A DNA stretch of 64,000 nt from Neobacillus citreus. GTDB taxonomy: Bacteria > Bacillota > Bacilli > Bacillales > Cytobacillaceae. The position numbers were made by a program, and so were the translations under genes. Location of the stretch: NCBI RefSeq assembly GCF_018343545.2, contig NZ_JAGYPE020000001.1, forward strand, positions 178,259 to 242,258, in the 5' to 3' direction. Shown here one piece after another: positions 7,723 through 15,749 of the stretch; within the stretch, counting starts at the first letter, position 1; each line of letters starts with the position of its first letter. The notes beneath the pieces are model-generated. The model was not told the origin of the DNA, searched no databases, and worked only from the letters and a program-made list of their open reading frames with translations.

Positions 7723-9471
7723 CTAGAAGGTAGCCGTTAATTTCTGTCTGCTTCCCTCTTTTGCCTCTGTACCGGAAAGCTTCTTACATTCTCTAAATGC
7801 AAAATGCTTACAGCCTAGGCATTTATTTTGATTTATTTCCTTCAAAGCATATTGAATGGCTTCACCGGTATGAGCAAAGAAATGTTGTTCACCAACAACC
7901 TCGTATAACCCCGTCTTTTTCAATACACTTTCCGGCTGCGGATTTATTCCTGATATTAATACTATACCATTTTTGGAAAAGTGGCGTACAATACTTGCCA
8001 AATTCGCTTCCCCTGTTGTGTCCATAAATGGAACCCTGCCCATCCGCAGCAACAGAATCTTGGGACGATAATTGATGGTATTCATGATCGTTTCTTCAAA
8101 TGTAAGGGCTGCACCAAAGAACAGCGGTCCTTCAATATTAAAGATGCTAACCTGCGGACAGTCGTGTGTGTCGGTCACCATCCCAGTTTCCACCTTGGCC
8201 CGATTGGTTTGCGGGTTGGGCAGCGCTTTAGCCGTAATCATGACGTCGCTCATCCGTTTGACAAACAGAATGGCTGACATGACCAAACCTACCTCCACCG
8301 CCACGGTCAAGTTCACAAAGACTGTTAATACAAATGTGACGACAAGAACAAGAGAGTCCGTTGATTTTGTTTTAAAAATATGGGCAAAAACTTTTTGCTC
8401 GCTCATATTCCAAGCAACGACCATTAATATCGGCGCCATGCTGGCAAGTGGAATAAACGAAGCATATGGTGCAAAAAAGATTAACACAAGCAGTACCACA
8501 ATTCCATGAAAAATCCCTGATAACGGTGAAACTGCTCCATTTTTTATATTTGTTGCTGTCCGGGCAATGGCACCTGTCGCCGGAATCCCACCAAATAATG
8601 GCGTAATCATATTGGCAATACCCTGCCCGACAAGCTCTTTATTGCTGTTGTGACGACCGCCCGTCATCCCATCTGCGACCACGGCAGAAAGAAGCGATTC
8701 AATCCCGCCAAGCATGGCTATAATAAAGGCCGGCCTGATCAATTCTAGGATGATATCCATATTTAACTCAGGCACATGCAGAGCGGGCAGCGTACTAGGA
8801 ATTTGACCATAGGCCGTTCCAATGGTTGCTACCGCACCATGATAAAACAATGAAGCAGCGGCCGTTGATACGACTAAACCGATTAAAGGCCCCGGAACCT
8901 TTGGCGCGATTTTTGGTGTTATGATAATCGTTGCCAAACAGATCACTGCTGTTAAAATACTGAAAATATTCGTAGATCCAAGGTGCACAACAATTTCCTT
9001 AATGTTTAAAATAAATTCCTCATGCTTTTTGATGCCCTCTAAACCTAGGAAACTAGCAATCTGTCCTGTAAAAATGGTTACCGCAATACCTGCGGTAAAG
9101 CCGATGGTAACAGGCCTTGGGATATATTTAATCAGCGAACCAAGCTTAAATATCCCCATTAAGACAAGGATTACTCCAGCCATAAAACCCGCAATCAGCA
9201 GGTTTTCATAGCCATACGTCATGACGATTCCGAACAAAATCGGAATAAACGCACCTGTTGGACCGCCAATTTGATACTTGGAGCCGCCGAATAAGGAGAT
9301 AAGAATCCCGGCAACAATGGTCGTATAGATTCCATACTCTGGCTTCACTCCGGAAGCAATGGCAAAGGCCATACCAAGGGGGATCGCAATCACCCCGACA
9401 ATCAACCCTGAGAGCAGATCCTTTGGTACACTCTTTAAAGAATAATGATGGAATCTTTTGTCTGTAAACAT
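7723..9471 (-). CDS. SulP-family anion transporter with STAS domain
   Basis: About 582 residues. The first ~400 form the multi-helix SulP/SLC26 core, starting DLLSGLIVGVIAIPLGMAFAIASG. A cytosolic STAS domain follows (about 430-540, FMDTTGEANLASIVRHF). Family members carry sulfate, bicarbonate or other anions, and the substrate cannot be read from sequence. After STAS comes a short tail with three cysteines (KCLGCKHFAFREC) that is not part of the core fold. Start: the ATG at 9471 follows AAGGGTGAG, and an in-frame GTG at 9489 is less likely. First gene of an operon with the ArsR regulator, so anion-responsive repression is a fair inference. Confidence 0.92.
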   Translation of the reverse strand: MFTDKRFHHYSLKSVPKDLLSGLIVGVIAIPLGMAFAIASGVKPEYGIYTTIVAGILISLFGGSKYQIGGPTGAFIPILFGIVMTYGYENLLIAGFMAGVILVLMGIFKLGSLIKYIPRPVTIGFTAGIAVTIFTGQIASFLGLEGIKKHEEFILNIKEIVVHLGSTNIFSILTAVICLATIIITPKIAPKVPGPLIGLVVSTAAASLFYHGAVATIGTAYGQIPSTLPALHVPELNMDIILELIRPAFIIAMLGGIESLLSAVVADGMTGGRHNSNKELVGQGIANMITPLFGGIPATGAIARTATNIKNGAVSPLSGIFHGIVVLLVLIFFAPYASFIPLASMAPILMVVAWNMSEQKVFAHIFKTKSTDSLVLVVTFVLTVFVNLTVAVEVGLVMSAILFVKRMSDVMITAKALPNPQTNRAKVETGMVTDTHDCPQVSIFNIEGPLFFGAALTFEETIMNTINYRPKILLLRMGRVPFMDTTGEANLASIVRHFSKNGIVLISGINPQPESVLKKTGLYEVVGEQHFFAHTGEAIQYALKEINQNKCLGCKHFAFRECKKLSGTEAKEGSRQKLTATF

Positions 9472-9671
9472 ACTCACCCTTCTTATCACCTATTTTTGTA
9501 TATCTGATTATTTGAATATATAATAATAGATAAAAATAATCAATAGTAATTGTTAAATGAAAACTCGTCGATTGGCGAGTCCGATAGGACGAAGACAGAG
9601 ACGTAGTTGAATTTATGCGTTAAGTATAAAAATTGGAAAAATTTTATACTTATTATCTAAAAAATATACAA
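9472..9671. other. Intergenic region with repeat-like segment
   Basis: Gap between the SulP gene and the small-RNA-like unit. A GC-richer island at about 9555-9605 contains ACTCG and CGAGT arms and stands out from the AT-rich flanks, like a decayed repeat. The rest is AT-rich with nothing recognisable. Confidence 0.35.
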
Positions 9672-9700
9672 TTGTTTTCTTTTTTTGTTTATGGTACAAT
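9672..9700 (+). promoter_or_regulatory. Sigma-A promoter upstream of AIM24 leader or small RNA
   Basis: TTGTTT at 9672-9677, exactly 17 bases, then TACAAT at 9695-9700. Transcription would start near 9707. Confidence 0.65.
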
Positions 9701-9706
9701 AGCATA

Positions 9707-9828
9707 GCGATGAGCTGAATTGCATAAGACGAGAAAACATTCCTTTTAGGAGCGCACAATGTGGAGTGTGGTTTTTTCGCCGCAATACGCAAAGACGCCT
9801 GAATTTTTCAGGCGTCTTTTTTATTTTG
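9707..9828 (+). ncRNA. Candidate small RNA or attenuator leader
   Basis: A good promoter ends at 9700 and a strong intrinsic terminator ends near 9828, defining a unit of about 120 bases. The body has local pairing potential (CGCACA ... TGTGG, then CGCCGC). I could not match it to any riboswitch class I know. It may be a stand-alone RNA, or a terminating leader controlling the AIM24 gene that begins 82 bases further on. Confidence 0.4.
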
Positions 9829-9917
9829 TTTTTATTAAAATTAGCACTTTTTTCCTAATTCCTTTAAAATATATTTGGGAATTTATTTTTATAAGTGGAG
9901 GAATCCGTTATGAATAA
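9759..9917 (+). CDS. Possible short upstream ORF (52 codons)
   Basis: An ATG at 9759 follows AGGAG with ideal 6-base spacing and opens a 52-codon frame. The frame runs through the terminator hairpin and ends overlapping the AIM24 start codon. The product would begin [17 protein letters not shown] and is rich in Phe and Ile. Coding through a terminator argues against a stable protein. A leader-peptide role is possible, and chance is equally so. Confidence 0.2.
   Translation: MWSVVFSPQYAKTPEFFRRLFYFVFIKISTFFLIPLKYIWEFIFISGGIRYE
9791..9828 (+). terminator. Strong intrinsic terminator
   Basis: 12-bp stem AAAGACGCCTGA / TCAGGCGTCTTT with a 5-base loop, followed by TTTTTATTTTG. Confidence 0.9.
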
Positions 9918-10701
9918 CCACGAAATAGATTACAAAATTTACGGCGATGATATGCAGTTTGTGGAGGTGGAGCTGGACCCGCAGGAAACAGTTGTCGCAG
10001 AAGCGGGAAGTTTCATGATGATGGATGACGATATTCAGATGGAGACCATTTTTGGTGATGGTTCTGGAGGTAGTGGCAGCGGCCTAATGGGCAAGCTGTT
10101 TTCAGCGGGAAAACGCGTGTTAACAGGTGAAAGCTTATTTATGACAACCTTCACGAATGCAGGTGCAGGTAAACGCCATGTATCCTTCGCTTCCCCTTAC
10201 CCTGGAAAAATCATTCCGATGGATTTAAGTCAGTTTAACGGCAAAATTGTCTGTCAAAAGGATGCATTTCTCGCAGCGGCAAAAGGAGTTCAGGTCGGCA
10301 TTGAGTTCCAGCGAAAAATTGGCGTTGGCTTCTTCGGCGGCGAGGGCTTTATCATGCAGAAGCTTGAAGGCGACGGAATGGCGTTTGTTCACGCAGGTGG
10401 AACGATCATTAAAAAGGATCTTCTTCCTGGTCAAAGTTTGCGTGTTGACACAGGTTGTTTGGTAGCAATGACTCGTGATGTCCATTATGATATTGAGTTT
10501 GTAAAAGGCGTTAAAACGGCATTGTTCGGCGGCGAGGGCTTATTCTTTGCAACATTGCGTGGTCCTGGCTCAGTTTGGATTCAGTCGCTGCCATTCAGCA
10601 GGCTGGCAAGCCGGGTATTTGCTGCAGCACCATCACGAGGCGGCGGCAAGGATGAAGGCAGCATCGCCCGCGGTCTTTTTGATATGTTTAATGGCGATTA
10701 A
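9910..10701 (+). CDS. AIM24 / TIGR00266 family protein
   Basis: 263 residues of the AIM24 fold, a single-domain beta-rich protein. The recurring Gly-rich blocks [19 protein letters not shown] and [17 protein letters not shown] and the segment [21 protein letters not shown] are characteristic. A flexible SGGSGSG stretch lies near residue 45. The cellular role of bacterial members is not established, and no signal peptide is visible. Start ATG at 9910 is 8 bases after GGAGG, and an in-frame GTG at 9895 would overlap that site. It is a single-gene unit bracketed by terminators. Confidence 0.9.
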   Translation: MNNHEIDYKIYGDDMQFVEVELDPQETVVAEAGSFMMMDDDIQMETIFGDGSGGSGSGLMGKLFSAGKRVLTGESLFMTTFTNAGAGKRHVSFASPYPGKIIPMDLSQFNGKIVCQKDAFLAAAKGVQVGIEFQRKIGVGFFGGEGFIMQKLEGDGMAFVHAGGTIIKKDLLPGQSLRVDTGCLVAMTRDVHYDIEFVKGVKTALFGGEGLFFATLRGPGSVWIQSLPFSRLASRVFAAAPSRGGGKDEGSIARGLFDMFNGD

Positions 10702-10742
10702 TTAATCAGTGGAATTGCCTTAATTCAGCAGAAAACGAAAAT

Positions 10743-10768
10743 AAACCGGGCCGCCCAGCCCGGTTTTT
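10743..10768. terminator. Bidirectional intrinsic terminator
   Basis: Perfect 9-bp stem AAACCGGGC / GCCCGGTTT with a 6-base loop between convergent genes, with a T-run on the plus side. Confidence 0.85.
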
Positions 10769-10776
10769 GTATTGTA

Positions 10777-12237
10777 TTATTTAACATGAAGCTTTCTCAG
10801 CTCCATAAATGCCTGCTCTCTTTTTAAATTATAGGACTGCCATGATCTATCCTTTGTTAGGGCCTCCTTCTGCCTGACTTCTAAAATTTGCGTCAAACCT
10901 TCAATATTCTTATCTTTTTCGTAAAGGTCGATTAACCCCAGAACGCCAGTATAGGACAGGCTGTCAAAGTGGTGAACATCAATTTTCCCTGCTAATTCAT
11001 AGCGGTCGAGGTTCTTACTTACGACAATTTGATTAGGATCGATGACAGTCATGACTGTGTAATAAAGCAAGGATGAAATAAAGAAAAAATGAAATAACGA
11101 CAGCCGCTCTATCCAAACTTTCACCAATGTATAGGTAAAAATAAACACTAAAAATATCATAAACGAGTGTGCCATGACTCTTATAAAGGTAAACCCATAA
11201 GCAGCTTCATACATACTTAACCTGATAAAAGCCGAGCATAGCATCACAGCACTTGAAAACACCAAAAGTGTCAGCAGGATTTGCGTAAATCTTTTTATAA
11301 AATGAGATGTCAAGCCCACGAAAGTCAACACAACCACAATGATCGATAAATTAATGATGGTGACGAATAACAGTTCAAAAAAGCCCTTCCTAGCGTACTC
11401 CGCATAGGTATAATCACCCTGAAGGGTTCCACTGAAGAAATATTTAAACTGAACTACGGTAAATAATAGATAAACGATATTTATTAAACAAAGAACCGTT
11501 ATGGTGATAATCGCATCCACTTTCAATCCCTGTTGGAACTCAGGCTGCTTGATCACCTCAATTTGCTTTTTAATCAAGATTTGCATAAACCCAAAGAATG
11601 CTGCCGTAAAAATAAGAATGACAATTAACCTTATTATGCCTTCCGCATCTAATACCTCGAACCAATTCGGAATTCCTCCCATAATCCGTTCAAACTGAGT
11701 ATCCGCCGACATAAGAAGACTTAAAACCACAAATAGGACTGGGATTGAGATTAGAATACCGATGAAAACCTTTTTCCAGATGATAAATTTATCTTCATCC
11801 ACACCACGTTTTACACCGCTTCCAATCAACTTAGTCATTGCCGCATTATACTTGATTGCATCTAACAGTCTAAAAAACAAATAAGGTATAAACCAGATTT
11901 TATTCCACTGCATACTTTTCGGACTTGTTACAATGACTATATGAAAAACAACTAGCACAGGTATCACTAAAATGTTTAATACATTAAAAAATTTATTATC
12001 ATTTAGAAAGTAGCTTGCGGCCAGAAGCCAGATGCAGCATAGAACCAGGTAACCGAAACGTTGGTGGGTAAACGTAAAGCGTCGGTACCGCCAAAAAAAT
12101 ACTCCATAAAAAGCCATCAGAAACACCAAATATGAAATCCCTACTTGCCCACGAAAAAATGATTCTTCAGCTAAAATCCCTAGCAACAAGCACAAACCTA
12201 AAAACAGCCAATCCGTTTTTTCCATTTTGCTTTCCAT
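10777..12237 (-). CDS. DUF4173-family polytopic membrane protein
   Basis: About 486 residues with roughly eleven hydrophobic segments. The central portion (about 140-330) has the KKVFIGILISIPVLFVVLSLLMSAD-like region and the following EYARKGFFELLFVTIINL segment typical of DUF4173. A hydrophilic C-terminal tail of about 90 residues (from about 400) lies outside the membrane. The biochemical role is unknown. Start ATG at 12237 is spaced 6 bases from GAGGG. It is 69 bases downstream of the HAAS gene on the same strand, so it probably belongs to the PadR-controlled unit. Confidence 0.8.
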   Translation of the reverse strand: MESKMEKTDWLFLGLCLLLGILAEESFFRGQVGISYLVFLMAFYGVFFWRYRRFTFTHQRFGYLVLCCIWLLAASYFLNDNKFFNVLNILVIPVLVVFHIVIVTSPKSMQWNKIWFIPYLFFRLLDAIKYNAAMTKLIGSGVKRGVDEDKFIIWKKVFIGILISIPVLFVVLSLLMSADTQFERIMGGIPNWFEVLDAEGIIRLIVILIFTAAFFGFMQILIKKQIEVIKQPEFQQGLKVDAIITITVLCLINIVYLLFTVVQFKYFFSGTLQGDYTYAEYARKGFFELLFVTIINLSIIVVVLTFVGLTSHFIKRFTQILLTLLVFSSAVMLCSAFIRLSMYEAAYGFTFIRVMAHSFMIFLVFIFTYTLVKVWIERLSLFHFFFISSLLYYTVMTVIDPNQIVVSKNLDRYELAGKIDVHHFDSLSYTGVLGLIDLYEKDKNIEGLTQILEVRQKEALTKDRSWQSYNLKREQAFMELRKLHVK

Positions 12238-12306
12238 ATTCATCCCTCATTTACATTGTTTTTCTATATACATCGTATTACTAGGTAATATCGCAAAAAA
12301 AACTGC

Positions 12307-12945
12307 TTATATCGACGCTTTCCTCCCCCAGCGATAGCCAAGCATACTTATTGGGTACAGAAATATCGTAAAAATGATACAAGCAATAATAAATGTTTTT
12401 GTTAACAAAGGAGCAAACCATGAATGTGGTATGATTTCGAAAACAGTTAACGTCATTAAAATTAAGTTAGGTATGAGCGATAAAAGAAATGTTTTTCTAA
12501 GCAGCTTTCGGCCGCCATGTCCAAAGCCTTTGCCGATTTCATACCCCAATAACGCCCAAAAAAACATATACAAGAAGGCAATTAAAGTGGGAATGGATGT
12601 TAGATGATTCCAAATTGATGTCAGCCACGACCATTGGTACAAATTATGTATAAGCGTAAGAAAACTGCCTCCTGCAAAAAAAATAATATTGAGGAGAATA
12701 AACAGCCATTTCATATTGCTAGGAGTGACGGAAAGTTCTTCCTTCCAAGCGGCAGCTAGTTCTTCCGGTCTGCCGAGCCTTGCAAATAAAAGGTCCTCAA
12801 GCTTCCCATGAGCGGTATCTTCAAAGGATTCCAAGATGATTTCATCAATATGGGTCTCGTATTCGCGAAGAATATTTTCTTTATCTTTGTGAGTACCGAG
12901 TTCTTGGGACAGTTCATTAAGAAACTTATTCTTCAGCTGTTCCAT
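12307..12945 (-). CDS. HAAS-domain (DUF1700-like) membrane protein
   Basis: About 212 residues. The N-terminal ~70 residues ([23 protein letters not shown] through [11 protein letters not shown]) match the HAAS signalling domain that accompanies PadR regulators. Four hydrophobic segments follow. Start ATG at 12945 has GGGAG 8 bases upstream. A TTG at 12960 is also in frame but unsupported. Its first 20 bases overlap the padR-like gene, so the two are co-translated. Known PadR/HAAS pairs regulate membrane or envelope functions, and the signal here is unknown. Confidence 0.82.
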   Translation of the reverse strand: MEQLKNKFLNELSQELGTHKDKENILREYETHIDEIILESFEDTAHGKLEDLLFARLGRPEELAAAWKEELSVTPSNMKWLFILLNIIFFAGGSFLTLIHNLYQWSWLTSIWNHLTSIPTLIAFLYMFFWALLGYEIGKGFGHGGRKLLRKTFLLSLIPNLILMTLTVFEIIPHSWFAPLLTKTFIIACIIFTIFLYPISMLGYRWGRKASI

Positions 12946-13273
12946 GCTTCGATCTCCCAATAACTTTATTCATTACTTTTACAAAGTCCTGCCATTCTTG
13001 TGTTTTTTCTGCGAGCACTTCTTTTCCAGCGTCAGTGATGCAATAATACTTACGGGCCGGTCCCTTCTCCTGCTCCTGCCAATAGCATTCAATGTATTCC
13101 TGCTTTTCAAGCTTATGGAGAGCGGGATATAATGTCCCTTCCTTTACACTTAAACCATTTTCACTGCGCTGCTCTAATTCCTTTACCAGCTCGTAGCCAT
13201 ACATGTCACGCTCGTTTAATAATTGTAATAAGATTAACGATGTGCTTCCCTTTACCAGTTCGCGGTTAAACAT
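12926..13273 (-). CDS. PadR-family transcriptional regulator
   Basis: 115 residues. [26 protein letters not shown] and [19 protein letters not shown] form the winged helix diagnostic of PadR. The segment [17 protein letters not shown] is the beta wing, and the C-terminal helix mediates dimer formation. The start ATG at 13273 lies 7 bases after AGGTG. The in-frame GTG at 13282 is less likely. It heads a three-gene run with the HAAS and DUF4173 proteins and probably represses its own operon, as in the family. Confidence 0.92.
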   Translation of the reverse strand: MFNRELVKGSTSLILLQLLNERDMYGYELVKELEQRSENGLSVKEGTLYPALHKLEKQEYIECYWQEQEKGPARKYYCITDAGKEVLAEKTQEWQDFVKVMNKVIGRSKHGTAEE

Positions 13274-13355
13274 TTTTTTCACCTACCTAGATTTATTAGG
13301 TATATAGAAATTCTACAAGACAATTTTTGCCTTGTAAAGGGTTTTTACATAAAAA

Positions 13356-13382
13356 GTGGCGATTTTTAAAAAAAATCGCCAC
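13356..13382 (-). terminator. Intrinsic terminator after small hydrophilic gene
   Basis: Stem GTGGCGATTTTT / AAAAATCGCCAC, followed on the minus strand by TTTTTATG. Confidence 0.8.
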
Positions 13383-13396
13383 CCCCTTGAGTCTTT

Positions 13397-13570
13397 TTAT
13401 TTCATTTTGAAATCATCCTGCTGACGCTCAATATACTCATCACGTTCGCCGCCATCAGACAATTCCTCGGAAAATCCATAACCCGTGTCACTCTGCACCA
13501 AGTTGCTTGTCCTGATTGTTTTTGGATGTAAATTGTTATTAGGTGCAGCCTGCTTATTCCACTTTCCCAT
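13397..13570 (-). CDS. Small hydrophilic protein, possibly YfhD-like
   Basis: 57 residues, highly charged, with no membrane segment. Start ATG at 13570 follows AGGTGATATCG with good spacing. The C-terminal half has GFSEELSDGGERDEYIERQ, which recalls the FSEEL segment of small Bacillus YfhD-type proteins, but the N-terminal half is different and I am not sure of the family. It has its own terminator and a good ribosome site, so it is probably a real gene. Confidence 0.65.
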   Translation of the reverse strand: MGKWNKQAAPNNNLHPKTIRTSNLVQSDTGYGFSEELSDGGERDEYIERQQDDFKMK

Positions 13571-13620
13571 CGATATCACCTCATTTTTATTATTTGGTGA
13601 TTTTAAAAGATTATCCACGA

Positions 13621-13650
13621 AAAAAACGCTTGGATGCCCAAGCGTTTTTG
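13621..13650. terminator. Intrinsic terminator after rocE
   Basis: Stem AAAAACGCTTGG / CCAAGCGTTTTT with a 4-base loop, a few bases beyond the rocE stop. It has T-tracts on both strands. Confidence 0.88.
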
Positions 13651-13654
13651 AAAA

Positions 13655-15097
13655 TTAAATAACCATTTTTTTATCATTTTGAAGTTGTAGTTCTTGTTCT
13701 TCTGTTCCGTCCTGCTCGCGGTTCTTTTTAATTTTAAAATGATAAATCAAGTAGCAGGCGATAACAAATGGAACACCAAGATACAATGCCAAGCGCTGCT
13801 CTGAGTCAAATGCCAAGCTGGACAATACCACAATGTTTAGGGTTAATCCAATAATTGGCAGGATTGGAAATAGTGGTGTTTTAAATTTCAAATCCTCCAC
13901 TTTACCGCCCTCACGGATAAATTTACGACGGAAGGCAATTTGTGAAGCAGTGATGGAAATCCAGCCCACCTGTGCTCCTAATCCAGCTACTGACAAAAGC
14001 CAAACAAAGACAGTTTTTTCAGCAAAAAAGCCTGATAATAAAGATAGGAGTGCAATCCCAAGTGTTAACAGAAGCGCATTAAATGGAACACCATTCTTGG
14101 TTACTTTTGTTAAAGCAGGGCTGGCCATCTTTTCCTTGGACATTGCATACAACATCCGAGTTGCAGCGTAAAGACCTGAGTTTGCTACAGAAAGTAAAGC
14201 TGTTAGGATTACAAAGTTCATAATATCAGCAGCATATGGAATACCGATGCTGTCAAATACCACAACAAACGGACTTTCCACGACACCTGCTTTTTCCATT
14301 GGAATTAAACCGGCCACGACAAAGATTGCTAACACGAAGAAGAATAGAGTACGCCAAACTGTTTGTTTAATCGATTTTGGAATGGTTTTCTCCGGCTCTT
14401 CACTTTCTCCGGCAGCAATCCCGATTAATTCGGTTCCCTGGAACGAGAAGTTAACTGCAATCATGGTAATGATTAAAGCAGTAAAGCCGTGCGGCATGAT
14501 ACCATGAGCTGTAAAGTTCGATAAGAATGGGGCAGCATGTCCGCCTTTCATATGAATCAGGCCAAACATGGCAGCGCCGCCTAGTGCGATAAACATGATA
14601 ATAGCTAAAATTTTTATACTTGAGAACCAAAATTCTGCTTCACCAAAAGCTTTAGCAGATAAAGCATTTAGAGCAAATAATACGATGGCAAAAATTGCAC
14701 TCCATACCCAAACATCTACATGCGGAAACCAACGCTGCATCAGCTGTCCTGCTGATAGTAGTTCAAGAGCAACAGTAACAGCCCAGCCTAACCAATATAA
14801 CCAACCAAGAGCAAATCCTGTCCCAGGTCCAATAAATTTAGTAGTATAAGTTTGGAACGATCCCGATACTGGCATGGCGACAGATAATTCACCAAGACAA
14901 AGCATTGTTAAAAACATTATGAAACCGCCGACGATATACGAAAGAATTGCTCCTGTCGGCCCTGCCTGGCTGATCGTATAACCAGATCCTAAGAACAAAC
15001 CTGAACCGATGACTCCGCCCAGCGAAATCATGAACAGATGGCGGGACTTCATCGTTCTTTGCAGTTCATGGGTTTGATTGTTTTCAGGTAATTGCAT
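13655..15097 (-). CDS. rocE: Arginine/ornithine permease RocE (APC superfamily)
   Basis: 480 residues and twelve predicted helices. The N-terminus [22 protein letters not shown] is nearly the same as that of B. subtilis RocE/RocC. Other matches are [35 protein letters not shown] and the tail segment [11 protein letters not shown]. It imports arginine or ornithine by cation symport for the Roc pathway. ATG at 15097 follows AGAGGGG, and an upstream in-frame ATG at 15136 has no ribosome site. A sigma-54-type promoter lies at 15284-15300 with RocR-like sites beyond it, which supports the assignment over a general amino-acid permease. Confidence 0.9.
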   Translation of the reverse strand: MQLPENNQTHELQRTMKSRHLFMISLGGVIGSGLFLGSGYTISQAGPTGAILSYIVGGFIMFLTMLCLGELSVAMPVSGSFQTYTTKFIGPGTGFALGWLYWLGWAVTVALELLSAGQLMQRWFPHVDVWVWSAIFAIVLFALNALSAKAFGEAEFWFSSIKILAIIMFIALGGAAMFGLIHMKGGHAAPFLSNFTAHGIMPHGFTALIITMIAVNFSFQGTELIGIAAGESEEPEKTIPKSIKQTVWRTLFFFVLAIFVVAGLIPMEKAGVVESPFVVVFDSIGIPYAADIMNFVILTALLSVANSGLYAATRMLYAMSKEKMASPALTKVTKNGVPFNALLLTLGIALLSLLSGFFAEKTVFVWLLSVAGLGAQVGWISITASQIAFRRKFIREGGKVEDLKFKTPLFPILPIIGLTLNIVVLSSLAFDSEQRLALYLGVPFVIACYLIYHFKIKKNREQDGTEEQELQLQNDKKMVI

Positions 15098-15283
15098 GAA
15101 ATTTCCCCTCTTTCCCATTGAAGTATACGCTTTCAAATTAATGGTGATTGTAAAAATAGGAGAAAATGTGACTGGCTAGCTGCCTTCACTTTTCTGTCAC
15201 ACAAGAAAGAATAAACGAATTTTAAATTTTATACAACCGGCAAATCTTTCTAAAATTATCACTATTTTTACGTTATATTTATT

Positions 15284-15300
15284 TGCAATTTTCATGCCAA
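15284..15300 (-). promoter_or_regulatory. Sigma-54 (SigL) promoter of rocE
   Basis: On the minus strand TTGGCATGAAAATTGCA matches the -24/-12 consensus TTGGCACNNNNNTTGCA at all but one defined position. It lies about 187 bases upstream of the rocE start codon. Confidence 0.85.
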
Positions 15301-15339
15301 AATAAAAAGCTTAAATTTTGAACATTTTTCGAAATTATA

Positions 15340-15392
15340 GCGCAAAAATTTTTGGCATAATATTAAATATTTTGCGCTCCATATGCAAAAAT
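15340..15392. promoter_or_regulatory. Two RocR-type activator sites
   Basis: GCGCAAAAATTTTTGGCA (15340-15357) is a near palindrome. A second inverted pair, ATTTTGCGC and TGCAAAAAT, lies at 15368-15391. Both resemble GCAAAA/TTTTGC activator elements of the Roc regulon. They sit 40-90 bp upstream of the rocE promoter and just downstream of the rocA-D-G operon, so they could serve rocE from upstream and the operon from downstream. Confidence 0.6.
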
Positions 15393-15420
15393 ACTCTTCC
15401 CAGCAAAATGGGAAGAGTAT
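15391..15420. terminator. Intrinsic terminator after the rocADG operon
   Basis: Perfect 11-bp stem ATACTCTTCCC / GGGAAGAGTAT with an 8-base loop. It separates the operon from the rocE regulatory region. Confidence 0.75.
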
Positions 15421-15448
15421 TAAATGGATGTAAAATGAACTATTTTTA

Positions 15449-15703
15449 TTAATCGCAGCCGGTAATTTGTAAATCATCTTGGATGATTCCTAACTTGGTT
15501 TGCGGATCGACCTTTTGTCCCTTCTTTACATAAATGGATCTTACATAGCCGCTTATACCGAACGAAATCTCTACAATGGCACCGTTCTCTGCTCTTACTA
15601 GAAATAGTTTCTCCCATTCATACACGTGGCTGTTTTCTTTTGTGACAATTTTTTCAACAGTGCCAGAACAAGGACTATAAATAGTTTCATCCTTAAAAAT
15701 CAA
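15449..15703 (-). CDS. Small biotin/lipoyl-like barrel-sandwich protein
   Basis: 84 residues. The pattern IYSPCSGTVEKIVTKENSHVYEWEKLFLVR ... ISGYVRSIYVKKGQKVDPQTKLGII is that of a single barrel-sandwich hybrid fold, as in biotin/lipoyl carriers or HlyD-type adaptors. It has no MKM or DKA lysine motif at the hairpin, so covalent lipoylation or biotinylation is not supported. It starts at TTG 15703 with GGAGAG upstream. It lies 46 bases after rocG on the same strand, making it the fourth gene of the operon. The function is unknown. Confidence 0.75.
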   Translation of the reverse strand: MIFKDETIYSPCSGTVEKIVTKENSHVYEWEKLFLVRAENGAIVEISFGISGYVRSIYVKKGQKVDPQTKLGIIQDDLQITGCD

Positions 15704-15749
15704 TTTTGTTCTCTCCTTATCTAAGATTTCGTCCGATTTTGAAAGCTTC

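Noticed and set aside
9707-9828. Known riboswitch (preQ1, TPP, manganese, cyclic-di-GMP)
   Set aside because: None of the conserved core sequences I know from these classes is present.
15449-15703. Biotin or lipoyl carrier protein
   Set aside because: The fold fits but no MKM-like or DKA-like lysine motif is present at the turn.
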